Shown one piece after another: positions 10,447 through 21,188 of a DNA stretch of 31,952 nt. This DNA comes from Spongospora subterranea (Eukaryota; Endomyxa; Phytomyxea; Plasmodiophorida; Plasmodiophoridae): contig OUQQ01000405.1 in assembly GCA_900404475.1 (NCBI GenBank), positions 5,251-37,202 of the forward strand, given 5' to 3'. A program made the translations under genes and the position numbers. The notes below the pieces were generated by a model that saw only the letters and a program-made list of their open reading frames with translations, was not told where the DNA came from and made no database searches. Within the stretch, counting starts at the first letter, position 1; each line of letters begins with the position of its first letter.

Positions 10447-10558
10447 CTCAGTGCGTCTGGGACAAGTGGCGCTATCGCGCAGCCCGTGGGGACTCTGGAC
10501 CAACTCAGTGCGTCTGGGGCGTCTGGCGATATCGCGCAGAGCCCGTGAAGACTGGGGA
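10447..10558. repeat. Two ~53-bp direct repeats, candidate MULE end
   Basis: Two tandem copies share CTCAGTGCGTCTGGG followed by TGGCG(C/A)TATCGCGCAG and CCCGTG (10447-10499 and 10504-10558). The core GGCGATATCGCGCA followed by CCCGT reappears in inverted orientation at 13227-13251, on the far side of the MULE coding relic. This suggests terminal or subterminal inverted repeats of that element. Confidence 0.5.
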
Positions 10559-10641
10559 CCCCTTGTGTCAAACAACTGAAACAAGAGAAGAGCAACCCGT
10601 ATTATTAACATTGAAATTTACACAGTTGGATCCATCTTGTC

Positions 10642-13117
10642 ATGGCCATGATTGAGAGAAGCGCATTGGCGTGCCCATCCAGGATTTGGTGTCCTTCAAA
10701 TTTCCTATTGGCCTTACCCGTGCCATTTGAGCATCGTTTCCAACGAGTTTCATGGATCGATGATGCAAAAGAGCGTTTTCACAGCGAATTTCGTGTCGAG
10801 CCATTGATACGATTCAGGTGGATGACTGGGTAGAGCAGTTTTCGGGTGTAATCCGATTGGATTGGAAGACAACGACTGGGACCAGTTCTGGGAGGACTTA
10901 CGCCTACAGACGATTATTGGAATGCCAGCACAGTGGAATTCATCGTTTCGCAGCGTCATCGTCGTCCATCAACGTCCATGGTCAGGATCGTCGGTACAAT
11001 TGCACCGGCTCTGTCGCAAAAATGACTGTTGGATTCCCGAAACATCACCACAAAAACCATGCGAAGCTGCGTTGATTTAGTACAGTACCCATGCGTCATC
11101 AAACTGGAATGGGATCATAACCATGTCACATTCTGCGCCCGGTCCTTTTCCCACCGGCACATATCGCCAGAGTCTGGGCAACCTTGGACCAACTACTTTT
11201 TTTAAGACTATCGGCACAAGAAGCATTTGACGCAATACGAGACAACGTCCGCTTTTGCAATATGCTGCTGGGGCTTTTGCTAACACCGGACGTGGCATCG
11301 GAATCGAGGCCATACTGGCGGATTCGTCAATTTGCCCCGACCTGGAACCAAGTGCGATATCTGAAAGGGATGCACGAACCTTCACATAACGGAGAGCGAA
11401 ATGGAGCTGGGGTGTGGTCACACATAGAAAAGTACTGTCAGAATTATAACGCCAAGAACGCAGCTGGTGGTGGCAGCATCAGCTTCCAGCGACCGCAAAT
11501 TGTCGGATCCGACTTTGCAACTGCAATCCTCAACTCCTGTGATGACGCGTGTTCGACAAAACTTCCCAGTCGAATGCCAGAGCAGTTTTATCGATTCCAG
11601 TCGTGTGGTGTCGTTTGTTATGGTGGCGACATGTGTTGGGGCGCTTCCGATCGGAATGATTATCCACTGGCGAAAAATCGGAGGCCGCCTATACCAACGC
11701 TTTTGAGAGGCCTCGCTGTTTGACAGTTCAACTCGATCCTGCCTCAGAATGGGAAGCCAAGATCATCATGACCGATCGTGACGATGCCATTGGCAATGCC
11801 GTAAAAAGTGTTCCCAGGGGTTGTTCTGTTGCTGTGCCTGTTCCATGTTCTGCAGGCAGTCTGGCGATATCTATTCTCAAAAGACATCGGCATTGATAAA
11901 ATTAATCGTGTTGCAATTTTTTCCGAGTTCAAAAAATGTGTTTACTGTCGCAGAGATGAGATGGCCTCGTGTCAACTGTTTTTGCTGCAACAACCAGGAA
12001 TTACAAGTCAGTGTATTCGGCATTTTAACGATCTGAAAAAGCTCCTGAGTGATTGGACATTGCATTTTCGGTCCAATTTGCTAACTCAGGCGTCTGGTTT
12101 GGTTGTACAGGATCTCAAATTAACCCTATGGGACTCTTGTGGTCACAACACAAACAATAGCTGTGAGATGTCAGCGCGGCTTTTCAAAGAAGGTGTGTTG
12201 AGAGAGTCAAGGGTAGATCGTTGGGACACTTGCTTCGCATGTGGTTCAGATTGGCGATTTCTTCTCCAACCGTCTGCTCGAATACGCTCATCAGCGAAAG
12301 GATGTTTCGCATTTATACCGGAAGTCATCGCTTGCATATGAGAAGAGCAAGCACATCTCTGTTTCCGATTTCAGTTCTATCACTGACTTCATATTCAGAT
12401 GTAGATCACAAAATCTACGACATGGATATGTCGACTCAGCTATGCGAATGTGCCGATGGCCAAGAAAGATACGTAAACATCTATTCGGATGCAGTACCCT
12501 GTTTAAGATTGCTTTAATTACCGCCTTAAACTTCCCAGACTCGGCAGATGCTTGCCCAAGTTGCAATTGGTTCTTGTCAGTCTCTCTCCTTTGATGCTGA
12601 TTTTTGCAGTTCTCCTCCCGAACCAATTCAGTTTATTGATCATTACGTTCAGGAATCATTGGCCACAGATGGTGAAGATGAACTTGAAACCTTGGCTAAT
12701 ACCGATCCAGATCTCGGCGCTGCCGACCGCATCCGCACAGTTATTCGATTGGTTGACGAAATCGCCACGACATTCAAACGCACTCTAGTCAACGATGTGC
12801 CGGAATCGGTAACAAATGCGCTACAGCAATTGTTGGCAAATTCCAAGAAATGTCATTCGCAATCGGCCTTGGAAAGCCTTTTGGTTGCCACCCTTGGGCA
12901 GTCGACGAACGGCAAAATTATGAAGGTGCAACCAACCGCCATTGCACGACGAAAACGGGCATGCGGCAGCAATTTGCCAGAGCTTCGAGGTCCGCAAACT
13001 GAAGATCTGACATTGCGACAGCCGACCAAGCGCAATAAACGATCGCACCGCTTGTCGAAAGCGGTTGCCAAAGATACCACAAATGGCTTACCGCCATTAG
13101 CTGATTTAATACAATGA
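10642..13117 (+). pseudogene. MULE (Mutator-like) transposase relic
   Basis: This is a decayed Mutator-like transposase with the full domain order but several frameshifts. An N-terminal zinc-cluster region (YRRLLECQHSG ... YNCTGSVAKMTV, then LEWDHNHV near 11106-11125) resembles the FLYWCH/FAR1-type fold common in MULEs. The DDE core follows: FIDSS (first Asp at 11593), IIMTDRDDAIGNAV (second Asp at 11774), the signature LLLCLFHVLQAVWRYL (about 11823-11870) and TNNSCE (catalytic Glu at 12165). A degraded SWIM-type zinc finger comes next: LCECADGQERY and, in another frame, KHLFGC with Arg where Cys is expected. The C-terminal tail (12548-13117) contains KVQPTAIARRK and a basic end. Frame changes occur near 10815, 11460, 11807, 12240 and 12470. 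All three catalytic residues survive but in different frames, so the copy is not functional as assembled. Confidence 0.8.
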
Positions 13118-13226
13118 ACTGCATCACTTTACACAGTCGCACATCAACATGCAGTGGCGGTGAGTGGCACTGGATGAGTGCGGGAAGGCCGCTCTAGTTT
13201 GTCGCAACCCGATTTTGTCTGAGTAA

Positions 13227-13251
13227 CGGGTTGCGCGATATCGCCCGGGAC
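13227..13251. repeat. Candidate right terminal repeat of the MULE
   Basis: CGGGTTGCGCGATATCGCCC, read on the opposite strand, matches the GGCGATATCGCGCA...CCCGT core at 10526-10550. Just upstream, 13202-13237 also folds into a short hairpin (CGCAACCCG / CGGGTTGCG). Confidence 0.4.
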
Positions 13252-13502
13252 TGTATCATCAATATCCACCAGTGAACAATCGTGAGCTTCTCACTCACTT
13301 CTCACTAATATGTGACTGTACATAAGGTTTTTGAGTAGAGGGACCGGAAACTCTCTCGCGGGGAGAGAAACACCACCGCATTCATCGAGTATTGTATAGA
13401 CGTAACCGGGAATGGGCAATCTGAAAGTTCTACGAATTGCCAAAACTGGAGGGATCAACCATTATACCAGTTCGCCCTAAAATTAGAGCGACTTTCGTCC
13501 CC

Positions 13503-14269
13503 AGTCCACACCCTCCCGGGCGCACAAAGGTTTTAACGCAGTTTTTAGACTTACGGATTTCGCCGCTTCCCCAGTCGTCCCACTCTCAGAGGCAACCATC
13601 GACTTAAAATGGCGCCATCAAAGAACTCGACGTGGGCCTGTGAGCGACGCGATNNNNNNNNNNNNNNNNNNNNNNNNNNNNNNNNNNNNNNNNNNNNNNN
13701 NNNNNNNNNNNNNNNNNNNNNNNNNNNNNNNNNNNNNNNNNNNNNNNNNNNNNNNNNNNNNNNNNNNNNNNNNNNNNNNNNNNNNNNNNNNNNNNNNNNN
13801 NNNNNNNNNNNNNNNNNNNNNNNNNNNNNNNNNNNNNNNNNNNNNNNNNNNNNNNNNNNNNNNNNNNNNNNNNNNNNNNNNNNNNNNNNNNNNNNNNNNN
13901 NNNNNNNNNNNNNNNNNNNNNNNNNNNNNNNNNNNNNNNNNNNNNNNNNNNNNNNNNNNNNNNNNNNNNNNNNNNNNNNNNNNNNNNNNNNNNNNNNNNN
14001 NNNNNNNNNNNNNNNNNNNNNNNNNNNNNNNNNNNNNNNNNNNNNNNNNNNNNNNNNNNNNNNNNNNNNNNNNNNNNNNNNNNNNNNNNNNNNNNNNNNN
14101 NNNNNNNNNNNNNNNNNNAGTCCACACCCTCCCGGGCGCACAAAGGTTTTAACGCAGTTTTTAGACTTACGGATTTCGCCGCTTCCCCAGTCGTCCCACT
14201 CTCAGAGGCAACCATCGACTTAAAATGGCGCCATCAAAGAACTCGACGTGGGCCTGTGAGCGACGCGAT
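13503..14269. other. Assembly gap with duplicated edges
   Basis: A run of 465 Ns (13654-14118) is bounded on the left by 13503-13653 and on the right by 14119-14269, which are the same 151 bases. Either a contig overlap was not merged and the gap is spurious, or the gap hides a tandem or long repeat unit ending in this sequence. Open frames drawn across the Ns have no meaning. Confidence 0.9.
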
Positions 14270-14316
14270 AAAGGGCCAGTTCCTAGTCGCGCTGCTTCAG
14301 GCTCGGGCTGGCATGG
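14225..14316 (+). CDS. Possible first exon, unknown protein
   Basis: From the ATG at 14225 a 30-codon frame (MAPSKNSTWACERRDKGP...) runs to a consensus donor GTAAGC at 14317. Its first part is duplicated on the other side of the gap (from 13609). No acceptor or second exon could be chosen with confidence and no family is recognised. It may be chance. Confidence 0.2.
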
Positions 14317-14560
14317 GTAAGCGCCGATTCGAGAGTCAAAAGAGTTAGACGTGGTCGACCGTCATTTAATAGGCAATTCAGATGCAAACCTACACCCCAT
14401 GAAGTTGAAATCGCGCCTTTTTGCTTTGACAAAGGACCTTTACCGCGGTTGCTGTCACGATGTTAGATCTGTCCTATCTTAAAAACCAATCCGGATTTTG
14501 GGTCCGGCAAAGCCCCTGACGAAGTGCGAAAACCTTTGATCCATCAGAAGACTCGGAAGT

Positions 14561-14802
14561 TCCGGACGACGCCTTTTCCATTATCGAATGCTTTGACTGC
14601 TCTCCTGAGCGATGCTGTGGATACGGGCGAATATGGTTCCATGCAGCCTGGATTTCTTCATCGCGACCCGGCGTCGCTTTGCCAACATTTGACGTGCTTC
14701 TCGTCGTCTCCCTTCAACACAATAGTTATCTGGGCCCGTAACCACCGCACCGCTCAGGAGAACGGTCAACTCGTCCAATAATGGGAAAGGCGCCTCCCGA
14801 TA
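14561..14802. repeat. Imperfect inverted repeat, ~70-bp arms
   Basis: Arm 14561-14630 is about three-quarters identical to the reverse complement of about 14732-14802. The arms encode similar peptides on opposite strands: PFPLSNALTALLSDAV on plus and PFPLLDELTVLLSGAV on minus. The differences keep the peptide similar, which suggests an inverted duplication of once-coding sequence rather than a simple hairpin element. Confidence 0.55.
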
Positions 14803-15057
14803 CACCCGTAATTCTTTTGATTTCAATCACAGCGAAAAAGTACGTGTCGAATGGCAAAATACCACAGCGCGGTCGACAGGTGCGTATATTTAACCGAAGG
14901 ACGAAATAGGGCAGGTTTGTTCAATTGTAAGACATGAGAAATCGGTCGCGAATATCAACGTTTTCTATTTATAATGACGATACTTGATTATCTGATTTTG
15001 AACGCAATTCCTCGTTTTCAGACATCGTGATCTTCAGCTCATCTGAAATCAGTGTGA

Positions 15058-16031
15058 TTACGTGAAATCTGTCGCCGCCCAAAATGATGGTTGGAAGACA
15101 TTACCGAGAATGGTGAGGAGAATGCCCTCGAGGGCTATCTGGCGAGCCGGACGGGACCCTACAGATGCCACACGACGCGCCTGCACATTTCGCTGCAGGT
15201 CCGGCTTCCAGCTCGAGTGGAACGCATGGCGAATATCATCTAGTCGGCTCAAAAGTATATTCTCTATTCTGCCAGCGAAACGCATTTTGAAATCAGTAAA
15301 CTTTTGACTCCCGTTTGAATAAAATTGAATCAATCCAGTAAATTACAAACGCTAGAATATGCAACCAGCAAACGTACTTTGGAATCGAGAAAAAGTATCA
15401 ACGCGAACAATAATGAACATGTAAAACTGTAGATGAAACCGAAAGTCAAAGCGCATATTGCTGGCGGAAAGCACAATACGAGCTGAAGAATTCAGTGACC
15501 TGTCGTAATCAACAGGCTCTGGTGATGGGCCGCGCTCCTCTTTTCGCTTCTGCCAATATCGCAGAGCAATAGCCCCCATTGTAGCGACTACACAAGCGAA
15601 ACCATTACCAATCAGATATGGCAGTGAAGTCGACTCAATAATGGCAATACATCACATCAACAGTTTTCAACTGAAATAATCACTGTAAACCCACCAAAAG
15701 CACAATCTTCATGTAGATCAAACAAACACAGCAAGTAAAAATGTTAAAAAACGGCAAAACAATGCTCAAATGGTGAAAATCCATGTGAGTGATAACGGTC
15801 TGGTGCAATCTACCTAAAATGGCTGCAGCAACAACGCGTCGAACATTGATGCGACGACAAGCTGCAGGATGAGGAGAGGGCGGCACGGTCAGTGCCAGAG
15901 ACGCCCTGATATGGCTGGATGAGGCCATTCGCCGATCGCGCCAAGCTTCCTGCCCCAGGGCCTAATTCTTGACTGGGCAATGACAGATTGTGACCAGGGT
16001 AATTGGGCACAATAATGGCGTTACTGTCCAT
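15058..16031 (-). CDS. Possible multi-exon gene, unknown
   Basis: Several minus-strand frames here look like exons of one gene: 15810-16031 (starts MDSNAIIVPNYPG), a segment around 15545-15640 with a membrane-like stretch (LPYLIGNGFACVVATMGAIA) followed by a basic, proline-containing tail, and 15058-15330 (IENILLSRLDDIRHAF ... ALEGILLTILGNVF). A good donor (GTACGT) occurs near 15376 and an acceptor (TATTTCAG) near 15675, but I could not find a set of introns that keeps all segments in frame. It is either a gene with unrecognised small exons or a relic. Confidence 0.25.
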
Positions 16032-16039
16032 GTCTGTGG

Positions 16040-17640
16040 CTGGTGCTGCCCGTCAACCTGGCGACATTCGTTTTTGACATGATCGCTGTCAGTCCCCAGA
16101 TTCGTTATCGCTCTGATCAACCTGCATTGCAATGGTCGACAGCAGTTTCCCGTCGATCAGCGAAATGCTGAGTTTAATGTGGTTTTGGCCATTGAATGAA
16201 CCTGTTTGATAGATCTCGTGATACGCGACAGTCCATCTATTGCCAACGATAATTGCAGTTTTGGATCAGATCGCAGCCTGATGGGGAACCGTCTCGACCG
16301 TGAACAAGCTGGTCTTGATGAGATCCGTTCACCTCGGTATTGGCTGATAAACCGAGACCGAGACACGATTGGCATCACAGAATGGGTCGATCGGTATTTT
16401 GTGGCCAGGGCAAGGGATATGGCGTCAAATGGGGCCCGGGGGTTCATGGCCGCTTTGGCGTCGGTCTTTCACAATTTGGGGGCGTTGGTCGCTTGCCATC
16501 TAATCTGGTACAATGGTCGTCGTCATCACATCATTTCGTAATGTTGCGCCAACATGTTCCCACGACCGATTTTTCTGGAAAATGATGAAGCAACCGCATT
16601 AGCGCCACTATGTTCCGAATCAGGTTAAACTTTCTCCATCTCATCGGATCGCTCGTTCATCGTATTCTTTCCCGGTTTGTCCTTGTCGTTCCTGTCCCTG
16701 GTTGCCTTTCTCGCCATCGCCCTCCGGCCGCAATACGTGTCGACGATGAGAGATCCCTTGGGGAAACGGCAACGCGGCTCCGAGTCGAATAGCGATCCCG
16801 TTGATATCGGGAGACGCCCATTGCAATGATTGTTCCGTCTCCAATATCCGAACCAAACTGATTATCCCGAAGAATCCGACGACGCTATCAGGTCGACGAA
16901 GTCTTGAATTGTATCACATTCCTCGGCAGCCGTTCCTCCATATCCAACATTATTGGTCATAGCACGATCATCACACCGTTCACCCACCGCTGATTTCACC
17001 GTAATCGTCAGAGCAGTTCAAATGTGTCGGTGGAACGTGTTTTAATGTGGGTTATTTACAGCTCGTACCGCCTCCAGATTGCGGCTAGAACAGTTCTGGG
17101 TTTGGACACCCCCTCGGTTGTCTGAACGTGAGACAGCACAGAAAATACAGACGGTTGGGCGATTGTCGTCGCCGCCAGCACCTCTCTCTGACCACCCCTG
17201 GCGATCGCCCCCGATTGAAATAGAAATTACAAGCGGATCCGTTGTTGTTATATATAAACTCCACGATATGAATGGGATATCGTGATCAATATCAGCTGTA
17301 ATATCTGGACAATTTCAATTGGTGTCTGCTGTAATTTCGTATTGTATTCCTTTTACTGTGTGTCGTTCTGTCCCTCCATTGTCGTCATATAATAGTTGTG
17401 GTTCATTGGGTATTGGACGAGTGTCCCTTATCATTGCCGTTCATCTCTGTGTATAATTGATTGATCAGTTGGAGTCAGATCCTGTCCGATTTCTCTCGTC
17501 AACTGCTCGAAATCAATTTCTGTGAATCGATTTCAGTTCTCTTTGCCCTTGATCGCTACCGGTTGAGTGTTTCCTAAATCTATTGCTTGTCGCTTTTCTA
17601 CAACACTCTCATTTGATCCTATTTCCATTGACTAGAAATC
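16040..17640 (+). other. No firm gene; possible GHKL-like trace
   Basis: No complete gene is evident. In the frame at 16340-16585 a glycine-rich stretch (CGQGKGYGVKW, then GRFGVGLSQFGG) resembles the ATP-lid/G2 region of GHKL ATPases (Hsp90, topoisomerase VI-B and MORC types), but the N-box and G1 motifs expected upstream were not found. A frame at 17079-17285 is also open. The last 300 bases before SPB1 are pyrimidine-rich and presumably hold its promoter. Confidence 0.2.
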
Positions 17641-17930
17641 CAGATGAAAGAGTAGATATCGTCTGGCGACAATCATTACGCCATGGCTCGGCCTCCTACA
17701 ATCTGTTTCCCAATCTATTGGCGTGTTGTTGTTGACTGGGTCCCAACTCCCCATCTTCGCTACTGTTCTATTCGTACTAATTTCTCTTTGTCGTTTCCTA
17801 AATCTGCATTATTTTCGCATCAAATCTGTTTTCGGAGTGGGAAAATTGCCGTGGCGGAGTCCGAGTTCCTGTGTGGGGGAAATATCGCCATCCCCTGGTG
17901 GAGACCTGATCGTATCGGTAGTTTGTGACG

Positions 17931-20876
17931 ATGCCGAAGAAATCGAAGATCACGGGTAAGACCCGTTTGGATAAGTACTACCATCTGGCCAAAGAGCAAG
18001 GGTTCCGATCGCGAGCCGCCTTCAAGCTCGTTCAGCTCAACCGCAAATACGATTTCCTGTCCGGGGCCAAGGCGCTGATCGACCTGTGCGCAGCGCCAGG
18101 AGGATGGCTCCAGGTCGCCGCCAAATACATGCCCGTGTCGTCCCTGATCGTGGGCGTGGATCTGGACCCGATCAAACCGATTCCGAACGTGCAATCGTTC
18201 CAGGAGGACATCACGACGGCGTCGTGCCGGGCCGTGATCAAGGCGGCGCTACAACACTGGAAGGCGGACGTCGTCCTGAACGACGGGTCGCCCAACGTCG
18301 GTGGTGCCTGGACCAAGGACGCGTATGGCCAGGCGGAGCTGTCCCTGGCCGCCCTGAAACTGGCCCTGGATTTCCTGCGACCCGGCGGTCTGTTCGTCAC
18401 GAAGGTGTTCCGTTCCCAGGACTCTAACAGCCTTCTCTGGGTCTGTCGACAGCTGTTCAATCGTGTCGAGGTCACTAAACCGAGCGCTTCTCGTACGTTA
18501 TCGCAATACCATATCTATTGTCTCCAACACACGTTTTTGGAATTTCTGCACAAACCACCATTTGTTGCTGCATTTGTTCTTCATCAGCAACATCTTCCTC
18601 GCGTTTCCCCATTGTCAAATGATTGCTGAGATTCCAACACCGCTTTTCGTATTTTCAGATTGATCATTCAATTTTCGTTTTCCACGAAATGTTGCTGTTC
18701 ATCTGTGTTCCAACGCTAGTTTGACCCTTCGCTCCATCGTACAGGTGGCACATCTGCCGAAATCTACTTCGTCTGCCAGGGGTACAAGGCCCCCGACAAG
18801 GTCGACCCTCGCCTCCTGGACCCCGCCTTCGTGTTCAAGGCCATCGACCAGTCCGCTGCCGTCGTCAACGTCCTGCGCGACGCTCCCAACGCTGCGAAGC
18901 GCCAGCGCGGCGGCTACGCCGATGGCGTCATGCTTCTGCACAAGACCCTGAGCGCGTCCGATTACCTCACGTGCGAGGCGCCCGCCGAGATTCTAGGCCA
19001 GTACAACCAGATCACGTTCGCCGGCGACGACCAACGCTGGCTGTCGCATTCGGCCACGACCGACGACATCCGCGTCGCCTGTGAGGACCTGAAAGTGCTC
19101 GGACGACGCGATTTCAGGGGGCTGATCGAGTGGCGTCGCGCGCTTCGTAAAGAGATGAACGTAGAGCCCGTTGTGCCAAAGGTCGAGGTCGTTGGGGAAG
19201 TCGACGAGGAGGAGAGGGTCGAGAAGGAGATCGCGGAGGCGACGGCCCGGATGGAGGCGAAGGACAAGCGCGCGCGACGGAAGCGGAAGGAGCAGAAGAT
19301 GAAGGCGAGAACGAGGCAGTTGAACATGGTGAACCTGGAGGAGGGCGGCGATATCGAACAGGGCCTGTTCGCCATCGATACGATCGCGACCAATGCCGAA
19401 TTCGAGACGATCGAACAAGGGGAAGGGCTGGAAATGGAGGGGGAAGATAGCGATGACGATGATGATGAAGGTGACGACCCTGATACCCTGGACGACGATC
19501 TCGAGGAGCAGTACGCCCTGTACGCTGAGAAACGGGGACTGGCCAAGAAGAAGAAATTGGGGGTCGGTCTGGAGGCCGATGAATATGCAGATCATCTGAT
19601 CGCTCATCAATCGGATGATGATGATGAGGACGATGATGATGATGATGACGACGAGGACGATGACGAAGGTGCTGTTGTTGTTGAAGATGATCCTAATCCC
19701 CTTATGGTACGTCCTGATTGGTTCCTTATTGTGTTCACGTTGTGATTGTTTATCGACTGTTAACGATCGCTATCTCGTTTGCGATTCAAGTATGTTATGG
19801 CTGTTCCAGCCACATCATCGACAGGTTTAGAAGCGAAATTACCTCATTCGGTTTCTTGAATCATTTCATGTCCATCGTTGGCCGTTCCGTTCAATATTGG
19901 TTTTCACTTTTTGGTCCTTCTTTTCATCCTATTATTGCAATCGTGGTTCTGTTAACTTGGAGAATTAACTTCAGAACTGTCGTAATTCCCCACCCATAAT
20001 TTTGATTTCCTTACCGTTCAGGTGGATTTATCACATCTGACCCGGGATACTACCACCGCCGAGGCGCATGCCGATCGTTGGTTCAGCGGCGACCTCTTCA
20101 ACGGCGTCGTCACCGACTCCTCCTCGATGGTGATCGACGACGTCCCTGCTCCCTCCGCCAACACCAAAGCCGACGACGACGCTGAGGAATTCGTAAACGA
20201 ACGCCCGCTGGTTCTACGTCCGAAAAGCGACAACAACAACGGCACCACCGGGTCCGGATCGCAGTTCGAGATCGTTCCACAAGTCGACAGCGCCGACGAA
20301 TGGACAGACGATTCCGAAACCGAGGCCGAGATGTTGGCGCTAGGCAAGAAATTGCTAAGGAAACGCGGTCGACAGGATCTAGAGGACGCCTCTTATAATC
20401 GTTATGCGTTCCAAGATGGCGATCTGCCCAGCTGGTTCGCCGACGATCAGAAGACGCACAACAGGCCCATCCTGCCGGCGAGCAAGAGCGAGGTCGACGA
20501 GATGCGGGCGCGGTTGGCGGCGGTCAACGCTCGACCGATCAAGAAGATCGCAGAGGCGATGGCGCGCAAAAAAATGGCGGCCGTCAAGCGCTGGGAGAAG
20601 GTGAAGGCGACGGCCGAGAACATCGTCAAGAGCGACATGAGCGAGAAGGACAAGATGTCCAAGATCAGCGCCCTGAAGAACACGAAATCGCGCCGGACCA
20701 AGACCGAGAAGCAGTACGTCGTGAACCGGAAGAACACGGGGGCGCAGAAGGTGACCAGGAAGAAGGGCGCCCGCCTGAAAATGGTCGACACGCGCATGAA
20801 GGCCGATCGACGTGGGCGGAAAGCGTCGGAGCGGAAGGCCAAGAAATCCACCACCAAGAAGAGGAGATCATCATAA
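17931..20876 (+). CDS. SPB1: rRNA 2'-O-methyltransferase Spb1 (FTSJ3)
   Basis: Spb1 is a nucleolar AdoMet-dependent methyltransferase that 2'-O-methylates the large-subunit rRNA A-loop and is needed for 60S assembly. Three exons, 17931-18492, 18745-19706 and 20022-20876, join in frame to 792 residues, close to the 840-850 of yeast and human homologues. Both introns start GTACGT and end CAG. Residues about 20-205 form the FtsJ domain: the SAM motif [13 protein letters not shown] (51-63), [21 protein letters not shown], and a complete catalytic tetrad K32, D118, K158 and E193. A central DUF3381-like region follows, then very acidic tracts (about 475-500) and the Spb1_C domain from about 505, with RWFSGDLF and a strongly basic Lys/Arg-rich C-terminus. 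Exons are visibly GC-richer than the introns and flanks. The start is chosen at [17 protein letters not shown], the family's typical N-terminus. This is the only clearly intact conserved gene in the window. Confidence 0.96.
18493..18744 (+). other. SPB1 intron 1
   Basis: The donor GTACGT directly follows codons for Pro-Ser-Ala-Ser, and the acceptor TACAG precedes GTGGCACATCTGCC. The phase-1 junction codon becomes Arg, giving [17 protein letters not shown], as conserved in the family. The intron is AT-richer than the exons on either side. Confidence 0.9.
19707..20021 (+). other. SPB1 intron 2
   Basis: The donor GTACGT follows NPLM and the acceptor GTTCAG precedes GTGGATTTATCA, producing [12 protein letters not shown] at the start of the Spb1_C domain. 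The phase is 0. Confidence 0.9.
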
Positions 20877-21188
20877 TTATTGTTCCGAATATTTTCGCAT
20901 TGAGATTTTTAATACATTGTCCAGTTTTGGGTCAGGTTTCGCCCGCGTCGTGTTCTGCTTTTCATTTTACAATCTGTTGCGAATCTTGACGATATCCCAT
21001 TCGGAAAGGCCTGTCGTCCAACGCAGCAGCCCAAGGCCGCGATTCGCCTCCTTCATCTTTACGTGGCGACGCCCTAGACTGGATCTGGCCAATCTGAAAC
21101 CGGAAACACCGCCCATATTGTTCTCGCTCTGGGACGATGTTAAAAACGAGTTGAGTGATTCGAATCGACGACACATATCGAGCAAAAG

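Noticed and set aside
12143..13142. Minus-strand frames opposite the MULE C-terminus
   Set aside because: The plus strand carries recognisable MULE sequence; the minus frames have no motif.
13551..14223. Several ~170-204-codon frames on both strands
   Set aside because: They are made almost entirely of the N run and carry no information.
18962..19610. Long minus-strand frames (194 and 205 codons)
   Set aside because: They are antisense shadows of the GC-rich second exon of SPB1; the serine-rich composition reflects the acidic and lysine codons on the plus strand.
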